Shown here: one piece after another, positions 20,379 to 29,200 of the stretch | Position numbering within the stretch: position 1 is the stretch's first letter | How the letters are laid out: each line of letters begins with the position of its first letter | Source: Chitinophagales bacterium | Lineage (GTDB): Bacteria > Bacteroidota > Bacteroidia > Chitinophagales > LD1 | Assembly: GCA_026129525.1 (NCBI GenBank) | Contig: JAHCHW010000001.1 | Span: 446,001-510,000 of the forward strand | Direction: 5' to 3' | Length of the DNA: 64,000 nucleotides | Notes under the pieces: model-generated | Told to the model about the DNA's origin: nothing | Databases searched by the model: none | Seen by the model: the letters and a program-made list of their open reading frames with translations, nothing else | Made by a program: the position numbers and the translations under genes

Positions 20379-21221
20379 GTGAGAACTTTCAAATACATAC
20401 TATTTGTTTTGTTGATGCCTACCGGCATCTTTCAGGGGTTTTCGCAAATCCATGAATTTGGTGTTTGGGGTGGTATGACCAATTACTTTGGCGACCTTAA
20501 CACACAAACCTCTTTCAAATTTGCCCGACCCGGGGCAGGTGCATTTTACCGCTACAACATTAAATACCGCGGTGCATGGAAAAGTTCCATTAACTGGGGT
20601 GTTGCCGAATTTGACGATGCAAAAACCAATATTGATTGGAACTGCCAGCGAAACTTATCCTTTAAGACAGATATTTTTGACGTTACCTCCGTAATTGAGT
20701 TCAACTTTTTGAAGTATGATAAAAACAGCAAAAAGCACTGGTTTACCCCTTACCTCGGTACCGGGCTAACACTGTTCTTCTTTAACCCGAAAGCCGAATA
20801 CAAAGGTAAGTGGTACTACCTGCAACCCCTTGGCACCGAAGGGCAAAACGACCCAAGTTATTCGGGTGTAAAAAAGTATCGCCTATTCAGTTTTGCCATT
20901 CCAATTACAGGCGGATTCAAATTTTCCATTAAGCGCAACTGGAATATTGCAATTGAAGCAGGAGTTCGAAAAACATTTACCGATTATTTAGATGATGTAA
21001 GCGGCAAGTATCCAAGCTATGCTTCTTTGCCGGGCGGCTCTACCGGCTTAGCTGCCGCTTTAAGCGATCGCTCTGCAGAAAAGGGAGGCGAAAAAATAGG
21101 AAAGCCCGGTTATCAGCGCGGACAATCGCCAAAGTTTGATGACTACCTGATGGGCGGCATTACCATTTCCTACACCATTATGCGCGAACGCTGCCCAACG
21201 CCTAACGGCAGTTATAAATAA
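20379..21221 (+). CDS. DUF6089 family outer-membrane beta-barrel protein
   Basis: A 280-residue protein with a signal peptide (about residues 1-22, ending in GFSQ) and alternating aromatic beta strands. The opening block HEFGVWGGMTNYFGDLN and the later TPYLGTGLTLFFFNPKAEY match the DUF6089 barrel family of Bacteroidota. I believe the T9SS barrel protein PorG belongs to or near this family, but I cannot confirm which branch this is. GTG start at 20379. The C-terminal YLMGGITISYTIMRERCP is a plausible last strand region. No partner gene is adjacent. Confidence 0.75.
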   Translation: MRTFKYILFVLLMPTGIFQGFSQIHEFGVWGGMTNYFGDLNTQTSFKFARPGAGAFYRYNIKYRGAWKSSINWGVAEFDDAKTNIDWNCQRNLSFKTDIFDVTSVIEFNFLKYDKNSKKHWFTPYLGTGLTLFFFNPKAEYKGKWYYLQPLGTEGQNDPSYSGVKKYRLFSFAIPITGGFKFSIKRNWNIAIEAGVRKTFTDYLDDVSGKYPSYASLPGGSTGLAAALSDRSAEKGGEKIGKPGYQRGQSPKFDDYLMGGITISYTIMRERCPTPNGSYK

Positions 21222-21314
21222 CAATCTTAAACTGATTCCTTTGTAAAAACGTAGCCCTTTGTTGATTGGGCTACCTTTATCATTTAATGAAATTTTCAAC
21301 GTTGGTTTCGTTCA

Positions 21315-22139
21315 TTATCCATAATCCACTATTTCATCTTCCACCCTTGTTAAATACCACGCCCCTGTAAAAAATAAAAACAACATTATACCTATGGAAA
21401 CAAAATACCAGCTATTCGGAAATGCTTCACCTAACAAAGCAAAGCGGAAACCTTCAATAATCCCTGCCATCGGATTCAAATACATCAAAAAGTAATACTG
21501 CTGCGGTATAATAGTGGTAGGGAAAAAAACCGGAGTAAACCAAATGCCAATGCTGATAAGCGGCATTACAATTTGGCTCAAATCGCGGTAGCGAATGTTA
21601 AGGGCATTCATCCAAAATGCGACTGCTAAACCGCAGCAAATATTTAACAACAGAAAGAAGGGAAACATTGCAAATTTCCATGTAACCGGAAACCACTCCA
21701 ACAGCATCATTGCAAAAATGATAATTAGAGATACTAATGTTTCAACTCCGGCAGTTAACACCTTCGATAAAGGCAAAATCAACTTCGGAAAGTACATCTT
21801 TCGTATCAGGCTTTGGCGCTGTGCAATAGCTCCGGAGGCATTTATGGCAATTTGCTGAAAAAAGTTCCATGCTATCATACCGCTAAAGGCAAACAGGTAA
21901 TAAGGCGAAGTGGTCTGTATCTTCAGTAAATAATTAAACAAAACAGTAAAAATGGAAAGGATAATCAGCGGACGCAACACTGCCCATGCAATACCGAAAT
22001 ATGTTTGGGCGTATTGGGTTTTAATTTCTTGCCAGGCAAAAACCCAAATTAAACTGCGGTATTTTTTCAATTCGCCCCAATACTCACGTACGGTTAGCGG
22101 GTCGGGAGTAATAACTTTTACCGGTTTAGGTTGCTCCAT
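21315..22139 (-). CDS. ABC-2 type polysaccharide export permease (Wzm-like)
   Basis: A 274-residue membrane protein with six predicted helices, of the TagG/KpsM/Wzm family that exports O-antigen, teichoic acid or capsular chains. The N-terminal amphipathic lead (YWGELKKYRSLIWVFAWQEIKTQYAQ), followed by FGIAWAVLRPL, is typical. The usual ATPase partner (Wzt/TagH) is absent from both sides, so it must be encoded elsewhere. The neighbours are a DUF6089 gene and hflX, neither related. ATG start at 22139. Confidence 0.88.
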   Translation of the reverse strand: MEQPKPVKVITPDPLTVREYWGELKKYRSLIWVFAWQEIKTQYAQTYFGIAWAVLRPLIILSIFTVLFNYLLKIQTTSPYYLFAFSGMIAWNFFQQIAINASGAIAQRQSLIRKMYFPKLILPLSKVLTAGVETLVSLIIIFAMMLLEWFPVTWKFAMFPFFLLLNICCGLAVAFWMNALNIRYRDLSQIVMPLISIGIWFTPVFFPTTIIPQQYYFLMYLNPMAGIIEGFRFALLGEAFPNSWYFVSIGIMLFLFFTGAWYLTRVEDEIVDYG

Positions 22140-22226
22140 TATTGCAACATTAACTATATCCTAAGCAATTTCGCACATCTCCAAATTTATATTTCACACC
22201 CTAAAACCCACTCTCCTCAAATCTTC

Positions 22227-22234
22227 TACTTTTG
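22227..22234 (+). promoter_or_regulatory. Perfect -7 box (TACTTTTG) upstream of hflX
   Basis: TACTTTTG matches the Bacteroidetes -7 consensus TAnnTTTG exactly. No TTG is found at the expected -33 position. Transcription from here would start near 22240, at the foot of a terminator-like hairpin. Confidence 0.4.
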
Positions 22235-22239
22235 CCAGC

Positions 22240-22267
22240 CCCGCTGTAACAGGCGGGATTTTTTATT
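22240..22267 (+). terminator. Terminator-like hairpin in a divergent promoter region
   Basis: CCCGC at 22240-22244 pairs with GCGGG at 22253-22257, followed by ATTTTTTATT. It lies between the start codons of two divergent genes, where no upstream plus-strand transcript is expected to end. It may be an early attenuator of the hflX leader. Confidence 0.45.
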
Positions 22268-22314
22268 GCATTACAGCATTATTTTTTGAACCAAACAGGC
22301 ACTTAAACAACATA

Positions 22315-22340
22315 ACATAAGAGGCTATGTTTTCTTATGT
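22315..22340. repeat. ACATAAGA inverted repeat with CTATGT units in the hflX leader
   Basis: ACATAAGA at 22315-22322 pairs with TCTTATGT at 22333-22340. GGCTATGTTTTCTTATGTGC and CCTATGTGG give further copies of a TATGT unit. It has the look of a dispersed intergenic palindrome and lies 55 bases before the hflX ATG. Confidence 0.45.
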
Positions 22341-22395
22341 GCCTATGTGGTGCCGGTATATTTTCTAACATGTTTAATTTTTTGTTTCAAGTACA

Positions 22396-23634
22396 ATGAG
22401 TTTACACAAAGACGTAAAATTTCAGGTCGACCACAGCAAAGTAAAAACCGAAACTGCTGTGCTCGTGGCGGTTATTCAAAAAGACGAAAGCGAAGAACAG
22501 GCAAATGAGTATTTAGACGAGTTGGAGTTTCTCGCCACCACCGATGGTATAACCACACTCAAACGCTTTACCCAAAAACTTCCCCACCCCGATACCCGCA
22601 GCTATGTAGGCAAAGGCAAATTAGAAGAGATAAAACAATACATAGAAGGCAAGGAAGTGGACCTGGTAATTATTGACGATGAAATTTCCCCTTCCCAGCA
22701 ACGCAACATCGAAAAAGAACTGAAAATAAAAGTGCTCGACCGCAGCATGCTCATACTCGACATTTTTGCCCAACGCGCACGCACCGTGCAGGCACGCACA
22801 CAGGTAGAGTTGGCACAACTGCAATACATGCTGCCCCGCCTAAAAGGTTTGTGGACGCACTTAGAGCGCCAGCGCGGAGGCACAGGTACACGGGGCGGTG
22901 CCGGTGAAAAGGAAATTGAAACTGACCGCAGAATGGCAGAAAAGAAAATCTCCATTCTCAAAGGCAAGCTAAAGGAAATTGACAAGCAGAACGTAGTTCG
23001 CAGAAAAAACCGTGGCGAAATGATCCGCGTAGCCTTGGTGGGTTACACCAACGTAGGCAAATCAACATTAATGAACCTGCTGGCTAAGGAAAATGTGTTT
23101 GCCGAAAACAAACTCTTTGCTACGCTCGATACCACCGTGCGTAAAGTAACTTTCAATGCTGTTCCTTTTTTACTGAGCGATACGGTAGGCTTTATCCGCA
23201 AGCTGCCCCATCACCTAATCGAAAGTTTCAAATCCACCCTAGACGAAGCCATTGAAGCCGACATACTGCTGCATGTGGTGGACATTTCTCACCCAGCCTT
23301 TGAAGACCAAATGCGCGTGGTAAACGAAATTCTCAAAGAACTGAAATGCGAAGACAAACCGGTTATTGTTGTATTCAACAAAATGGATTTGTACGAGCAA
23401 AAAAAGTTTGACGAATACCTGCCTGCCGAAATAAAAAGCAGCCTGCTCAAAGAATTAAAAGACAGTTGGATGGCACGAACCCACGACAACTGCATTTTTG
23501 TTTCAGCCATTCAAAACCGCAACACTGCCGAACTCAGGCAATTACTTTTCGAAAAAGTAAAAAAAGCCTACATAGCCCGCTACCCGTACAAAGCCGGCTA
23601 TTGGCACGATTACACCGAAGAGTTTAAAGACTAA
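22396..23634 (+). CDS. hflX: Ribosome-associated GTPase HflX
   Basis: A 412-residue GTPase that binds the 50S subunit and can split or rescue stalled ribosomes. The N-terminal HflX domain contains the glycine-rich linker RQRGGTGTRGGAGEKEIETD (20 residues, 5 of the last charged). The G domain starts with G1 GYTNVGKST at residue 216, then G3 DTVGF and G4 NKMD. Length is normal. The 257-base divergent region before it holds a -7 box, a terminator-like hairpin and a palindromic repeat. Confidence 0.95.
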   Translation: MSLHKDVKFQVDHSKVKTETAVLVAVIQKDESEEQANEYLDELEFLATTDGITTLKRFTQKLPHPDTRSYVGKGKLEEIKQYIEGKEVDLVIIDDEISPSQQRNIEKELKIKVLDRSMLILDIFAQRARTVQARTQVELAQLQYMLPRLKGLWTHLERQRGGTGTRGGAGEKEIETDRRMAEKKISILKGKLKEIDKQNVVRRKNRGEMIRVALVGYTNVGKSTLMNLLAKENVFAENKLFATLDTTVRKVTFNAVPFLLSDTVGFIRKLPHHLIESFKSTLDEAIEADILLHVVDISHPAFEDQMRVVNEILKELKCEDKPVIVVFNKMDLYEQKKFDEYLPAEIKSSLLKELKDSWMARTHDNCIFVSAIQNRNTAELRQLLFEKVKKAYIARYPYKAGYWHDYTEEFKD

Positions 23635-23672
23635 ACTCCCCCCTCTTACATTTACCGGCTTTCGCCAAACGC

Positions 23673-23702
23673 TTGCCTGTTCAGCATTTTAGCTTACCTT
23701 TG
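23673..23702 (+). promoter_or_regulatory. Bacteroidetes-type promoter of tatA
   Basis: TTG at 23673-23675 (the -33 element), 19 bases, then TACCTTTG at 23695-23702 (the -7 element) is an ideal match to the Bacteroidetes promoter TTG-N19-TAnnTTTG. The tatA ATG is at 23722, so the leader is short. Confidence 0.7.
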
Positions 23703-23721
23703 GCGTCCCAAATTTTAACTC

Positions 23722-23952
23722 ATGGAAGTGCAATACGCCATATTCGGTTTAGGAACCTCAGAAACCATTCTTATTGTAGCAGCCCTGTTGCTGTTGTTCG
23801 GAGGAAAAAAAATTCCTGAACTGATGCGCGGAATCGGTCAGGGTGTTCGCGAATTCAATTCTGCCAAAGCCAACATAAAGCAGGAAATTGAAGAGGGCAT
23901 GAAAGACAAACCGGTTAAAAAAGAAGAAACCTCTTCTGAAGAAAAGAAGTAA
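23722..23952 (+). CDS. tatA: Twin-arginine translocase subunit TatA/E
   Basis: A 76-residue single-span protein that forms the pore-forming component of the Tat pathway for folded proteins. One membrane helix lies at about residues 13-26 ([14 protein letters not shown]), followed by the amphipathic helix [20 protein letters not shown] with the conserved FG pair and a charged Lys/Glu tail. It has its own good promoter. No tatC is adjacent. gatA follows after 25 bases. Confidence 0.93.
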   Translation: MEVQYAIFGLGTSETILIVAALLLLFGGKKIPELMRGIGQGVREFNSAKANIKQEIEEGMKDKPVKKEETSSEEKK

Positions 23953-23977
23953 CAACGTTTCTTACTATTGAAGTTAA

Positions 23978-25447
23978 GTGGCAGTAGTGGCGCACCAAAC
24001 AATTATTGACATACAAACCGAATTAAAGGCAGGTTCAACAACTGCCGCGCAAATCGTTTCGGGATTTCTTCAAAAAGTTGAGGCGAACCGCCACCTCAAT
24101 GTTTTCCTTGAAGTATTTGCCGATGATGCGCTTGCACAGGCAAAAAGGGTAGATGAAAAAGTGAAGAACGGAGAGCCGCTCGGCAAACTGTTCGGGGCGG
24201 TGATAGCCATTAAGGATAACATTTGCTACAAGCAACATAAAGTTTCAGCCGGTTCAAAAATTCTGGAGGGATTCACTTCGCTCTACAACTCTACTGTAGT
24301 GGAACGATTGCTGGCAGAAGATGCCATCATCATCGGTCGCACCAACTGCGATGAGTTTGCCATGGGTTCCAGCAACGAAAATTCGGCATACGGAAATGTA
24401 CTGAATGCACAGGACAACAGCCGCGTACCCGGAGGCTCATCGGGCGGCTCGGCTGTAGCGGTGCAAGCGGGTTTGTGCCATGCTTCGCTGGGTTCCGATA
24501 CAGGCGGCTCTATTCGTCAGCCTGCTTCGTTTTGCGGCATTGTTGGTTTGAAACCCACCTATGGTCGCATTTCGCGTTGGGGCTTAATTGCCTATGCATC
24601 TTCGTTCGACCAAATTGGCCCATTTACCCATTCCATTGAAGATGCCGCGCTGATTACCGAAGTAATTTCCGGCAAGGATAGCTACGACTCCACTTCTTCA
24701 TCCAAAGAAGTGCCTGCTTACACCCAACAACTGAATTTCGACCGTAAGGCGCGCATTGCCGTTTTTCCTTCTACCCTTAACAGCGATGGTTTAAATGAGG
24801 AAGTAAAAACCGCTACACAAAATTTGTTGGATGAGTTAAAGGCTGATGGACATACAGTAGAGGAAGTAAAGTTTGAACTGCTTGATTACCTGATTGCCAC
24901 ATACTATGTGCTTACTACTGCCGAAGCATCGTCCAACTTAGCGCGGTTTGACGGGGTGCACTACGGCTACCGTTCGCCCAATGCTTCGGAAATGGAAACC
25001 GTTTACAAAAAATCGCGCACCGAAGGTTTCGGGAAGGAAGTAAAAAACCGCATCATGCTCGGCACTTTTGTATTGAGTTCGGGTTATTACGATGCCTACT
25101 ATTCGCGTGCGCAAAAAGTGCGTAGAATTTTAACCAACGAAATTCTTTCTATACTTAACCAATACGATTTTATACTGATGCCCACCAGCCCTACCGTGGC
25201 GTTTAAATTCGGAGAGAAAACCGAAAACCCCGTAGAGATGTACCTGGCTGATATTTACACCGTGTTGGCAAACCTTACCGGCATTCCGGCTATTTCGCTG
25301 CCGTTGGCAGAAGATAAGCAAGGCTTGCCCATAGGCATTCAACTGCTGGCAGGAAAATTTGAAGAAGCTAAACTGTTTGCCTTTTCGGAGAAACTGATGC
25401 AAATTGCTTCCGTTAAAAAAGACACCCTAACAACACCCGCTGAATAA
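23978..25447 (+). CDS. gatA: Glutamyl-tRNA(Gln) amidotransferase subunit A
   Basis: A 489-residue amidase-signature enzyme that supplies ammonia for converting Glu-tRNA(Gln) to Gln-tRNA(Gln). The Ser-cisSer-Lys triad is at Lys79 (AIKDN), Ser154 (PGGSSGGSA) and Ser178 (DTGGSIRQPA). As far as I recall these are the same positions as in characterised GatA proteins. SYDSTSS and the YYDAYYSRAQKVR block are also GatA-like and separate it from the second amidase at 54846-56276. GTG start at 23978. gatB and gatC are not in the window. Confidence 0.95.
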   Translation: MAVVAHQTIIDIQTELKAGSTTAAQIVSGFLQKVEANRHLNVFLEVFADDALAQAKRVDEKVKNGEPLGKLFGAVIAIKDNICYKQHKVSAGSKILEGFTSLYNSTVVERLLAEDAIIIGRTNCDEFAMGSSNENSAYGNVLNAQDNSRVPGGSSGGSAVAVQAGLCHASLGSDTGGSIRQPASFCGIVGLKPTYGRISRWGLIAYASSFDQIGPFTHSIEDAALITEVISGKDSYDSTSSSKEVPAYTQQLNFDRKARIAVFPSTLNSDGLNEEVKTATQNLLDELKADGHTVEEVKFELLDYLIATYYVLTTAEASSNLARFDGVHYGYRSPNASEMETVYKKSRTEGFGKEVKNRIMLGTFVLSSGYYDAYYSRAQKVRRILTNEILSILNQYDFILMPTSPTVAFKFGEKTENPVEMYLADIYTVLANLTGIPAISLPLAEDKQGLPIGIQLLAGKFEEAKLFAFSEKLMQIASVKKDTLTTPAE

Positions 25448-25513
25448 GTAAACCACCAAAACACACCCGCCTATTGCCCAATTCTACACATTAGTATTTA
25501 ACAACACAGAACC

Positions 25514-25601
25514 TCATTGCGAGCGAAACGAAGTGGAGCGAAGCAATCTTCCGAACAATGGGAGTTACTTCGCAAATAACTTTTGAATTTCCTCGCAATA
25601 A
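25514..25601. repeat. Degenerate ATTGCGAG/CTCGCAAT palindromic repeat element before ruvA
   Basis: ATTGCGAG at 25516-25523 is the exact inverse of CTCGCAAT at 25592-25599. Between them lies the sequence GAGCGAAACGAAGTGGAGCG with AAGCAATC, then a decayed mirror half. The overall plan (CATTGCGAG, AGCGAAGCAATCT, centre, mirrored half) is that of a palindromic repeat I have seen scattered in many bacterial genomes. It creates the spurious upstream extension of the ruvA frame. Confidence 0.65.
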
Positions 25602-25617
25602 CAACGGCATTAAAGGC

Positions 25618-26214
25618 ATGATTGCATACCTGAGCGGGAAGCTGACATTTAAAAGTCCTACGCATGTTTTTGTTGAAACAGGCGGTATAGGCTATATGGT
25701 AAAAATAAGCCTGAACACCTACACGGCAGTTCAGGACTTGCAAAACTGTGTGCTGCATACTTCATTAGTGGTAAAAAACGATGGACAAAATCTGGCAGGC
25801 TTCGACCTTTACGGCTTTTTCGAAGAATCGGAAAAAGAATTGTTCGAAAAGCTGATTTCAGTATCGGGTGTGGGAGCGGCTACGGCACGCATGATGCTTT
25901 CTTCTTTCAAACCCGAAGAAATAAAGCAGGCAATACTCACCGAGAACGAAACGCTGATTCAAAGCATTAAAGGAATTGGTCCGAAATCAGCCAAGCGCAT
26001 TATTCTGGAACTGAAAGATAAAGTGGGAAAAGCGGCAGCCGGGCAAATTTTACCCGTAGCAGCAAACAATACCATAAAGGAGGAAGCGTTATTTGCACTC
26101 GTTGCACTCGGCTTCAACAAACAGGCAGCCGATAAAGCGTTGTTGAAAACCATGCAGGACAGAAGCGACTGGACGGTAGAGGCATTGATAAAAGCAGCAT
26201 TAAAATATTTGTAG
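25618..26214 (+). CDS. ruvA: Holliday junction DNA helicase subunit RuvA
   Basis: A 198-residue protein that binds four-way junctions and recruits the RuvB motor. The OB domain begins MIAYLSGKLTFKSP, the helix-hairpin-helix blocks are SVSGVGAATARMML and SIKGIGPKSAKRIILELKDK, and the C-terminal RuvB-binding domain covers about residues 150-198. The frame is open to 25558, but those 20 codons lie in a palindromic repeat, so the ATG at 25618 is chosen. It lies 7 bases upstream of sprA, a neighbourhood typical of Bacteroidota. Confidence 0.95.
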   Translation: MIAYLSGKLTFKSPTHVFVETGGIGYMVKISLNTYTAVQDLQNCVLHTSLVVKNDGQNLAGFDLYGFFEESEKELFEKLISVSGVGAATARMMLSSFKPEEIKQAILTENETLIQSIKGIGPKSAKRIILELKDKVGKAAAGQILPVAANNTIKEEALFALVALGFNKQAADKALLKTMQDRSDWTVEALIKAALKYL

Positions 26215-26221
26215 AAAGAAA

Positions 26222-29200
26222 GTGAGAGGCGGCAGGAAACTATTTGCGGGAATTTTGGCGGTATCGTGCGCGGGCGTGTTGTTTGCGGCATTTACCGGTA
26301 GCAACCATGCGCGCTTCCGTTCGCTGCGTTATTTCGTGGAAGAATTTCCTCTTTTGCCCGCTGCAGAAGATTCTCCGAAAATTAATTTGAAGTATCCGCT
26401 CAAAGAGCGCGAAGGCGATTTTGTTACCGACCAGCCCAACGACCCTTTTTACCTGAAAGACCCTCCCGCCATTGAGGAAAAAGTAGAGTACGACCCCGAA
26501 ACAGGCATGTATGTGGTTACCGAAAAAGTAGCAGGGCAACATGTGCGTCCGCCACAGTACATGACCTTTGAAGAGTTTCTGGAATACACTGAAAAACAGG
26601 AGCGCAAGCAGTACTGGAAAGACCGCCAAAACGCGGTGAATTTGGTAGAAGACAAAAACCTGATTCCGCCCATTCAGATTAAGAAACAGTTTTTCGATAA
26701 ACTTTTCGGAGGCAGCAAAATTGAAATTCGCCCGCAGGGAAATGTAGAAATGACACTCGGTGCCAACGTGCAGCGCACCGCCAACCCCAACATTCCCATT
26801 CGCAACCGCAGAACCGGTGGTTTCGATTTCGACATGAACATCAACATCAATGTAATCGGAAAAATTGGCGACAAGTTGCAGTTGGGCGTTAAGTACAACA
26901 CGCAAAGCGGTTTCGATTTCGACAACCAAATAAAACTTGGTTACACAGGCGATGAAGACGACATTATTAAGGTGATAGAAGCCGGAAACGTAAACCTTCC
27001 TTTGCAAACCCGCCTCATAACCGGCAGTCAAACCCTCTTCGGTTTAAAAACGCAACTGCAATTCGGTCGCCTCACCTGGACCAGCGTAATCTCCCAGCAA
27101 AAAGCCAAGAAAGAAACCGTAATGATTGAAAGCGGTGCACAGCGCCAGAACTTTGAAGTGCGTGCCGACCAATACGATGAAAACCGCCACTTTTTCCTAT
27201 CGCAGTTTTTCCGCGACCAGTACGATTACGCGCTCTCAGGTTTGCCCAACATAAAAACTGTGGTAAACATTACGCGTATCGAAGTGTGGGTTACCAACCG
27301 AAACGGCTCTACACAAAACGTGCGCGATGTTATGGCATTGATGGATTTAGGCGAACCGAATCCGTATTCTAATCAAGTTACTTCGTTGGCAGCAGGCGAT
27401 ATGCGCCCGCGCAACGAAGCGAATAATCTTTATTCCAAGTTTACATCGAACCCTAACTATCGTTTTCTGGATAACGTAGTGGCAACTGCGGTAGGTCCGA
27501 ATTTCAATTTATTGCAAGGACAGGATTTCGATAAAACGTATGCGCGCAAACTGAACGAAACCGAATACACGGTAAACCGTCAGTTGGGATATATCTCTCT
27601 CAACTCCATGTTGTACCCGAATGAAGTGCTGGCAGTGGCGTTCCAGTACGAATACAACGGAAATGTTTTTCAGGTAGGTGAATTCGGCAATCAGGTGCCG
27701 CCCGATTCCAACGCTACCTCGAAAGTGCTCTACCTGAAAATGCTGCGCGGCATGTCCATCCGTCCCAATTTACCAATATGGGATTTGATGATGAAAAACA
27801 TTTACTCGCTTGGCGCTTACAACATCAGCAACGATGAGTTTCGCTTAGACCTGTACTACAACGATCCGGGCGGTGGCTTAAAGCGCTACATGCCTAAAGG
27901 CTGTATTGAAGGCAAGCAGTTAATTAGGTTGCTGAACATGGATAATCTGAACATGAATGGCGACCCGCAGCCGGACGGATTGTTCGACTTTGTGCCGGGC
28001 ACTACCATTATTACACAAAACGGGCGACTCATCTTTCCGGTTAAAGAGCCGTTCGGCTCTAACCTTAAAGCAGCTTACGAAGCCTGTGGCAGCGGCAACA
28101 TTGCCGACCAATATGTTTATCAGCAATTGTACGATTCTACCAAATGGTTGGCGCAGCAGTTTCCCGAATACAACCGTTTTGTAATTAAAGGGCAATACAA
28201 GGGTGCCAACAATCAGGAAATTTCGCTCGGTGCCGGAAACATTCCTAAAGGCTCGGTGGTGGTAACTGCCGGTGGGCAACGGTTGGTAGAAGGAACACAT
28301 TACACCGTTGATTACAACCTCGGTCGTATCAATATTATTGATGCAGGTATTCTGAATGGCGGGCAGCAGATAAAAGTAGACTTTGAAAATAACAACTTGT
28401 TTGCCACACAGGTGCGAACCATGTTTGGTACGCGATTAGATTATCGCGTAAACAGTAAGTTCAACATAGGCGGTACCATTATGCAGTTGAGCGAGCGCCC
28501 CTTTACCCAAAAAGTAAACATTGGCGATGACCCCATCCGCAATACGATTATGGGTTTGGATGTGAAGTACGAAACCAACCTGCCGTGGTTGACCAAAGCG
28601 CTTGACCGCTTGCCGTTTTATGCCACTAAAGAAATGTCAACACTTGCTGCTTATGGCGAGGTGGCTTACTTAAAACCGGGGCATTCGCGCGCCATCAAAA
28701 ATCAGGATAAAGAAGGGCAAGTTTATGTGGACGATTTTGAAGGGACCAGCAACGGTTACGACTTACGGCAACCTGCCCTAACATGGAAGTTAGCTTCAAC
28801 ACCTCGCGGTGCCACAGGCAGCGATGGAAAAATTTTATTCCCCGAAGCCAATTTGGTAAACGATGAGCGCTACGGTTACAACCGCGCAAAACTGGCATGG
28901 TACCGTATTGATAATTCATTCTTCAATCAACTTACTTCACCCAAGGTGGTGTACGACAATAAAGCTAACTGGCAAAACCATTATGTGCGCCTAATTCGTA
29001 TGCAGGAAGTTTTTCCGAACCGCCCCAACCAAACACTCGACCAAAACCTGTACACCTTCGATTTGGCATTTTACCCGCGCGACCGCGGACCATATAACTA
29101 CGAGTATCGTCAGGGCGAAGTAGATGCCGATGGCAAACTTTTTAATCCGCAAAAGCGCTGGGCAGGTGTAATGCGTGGTATTGACAACAATGATTTTGAA

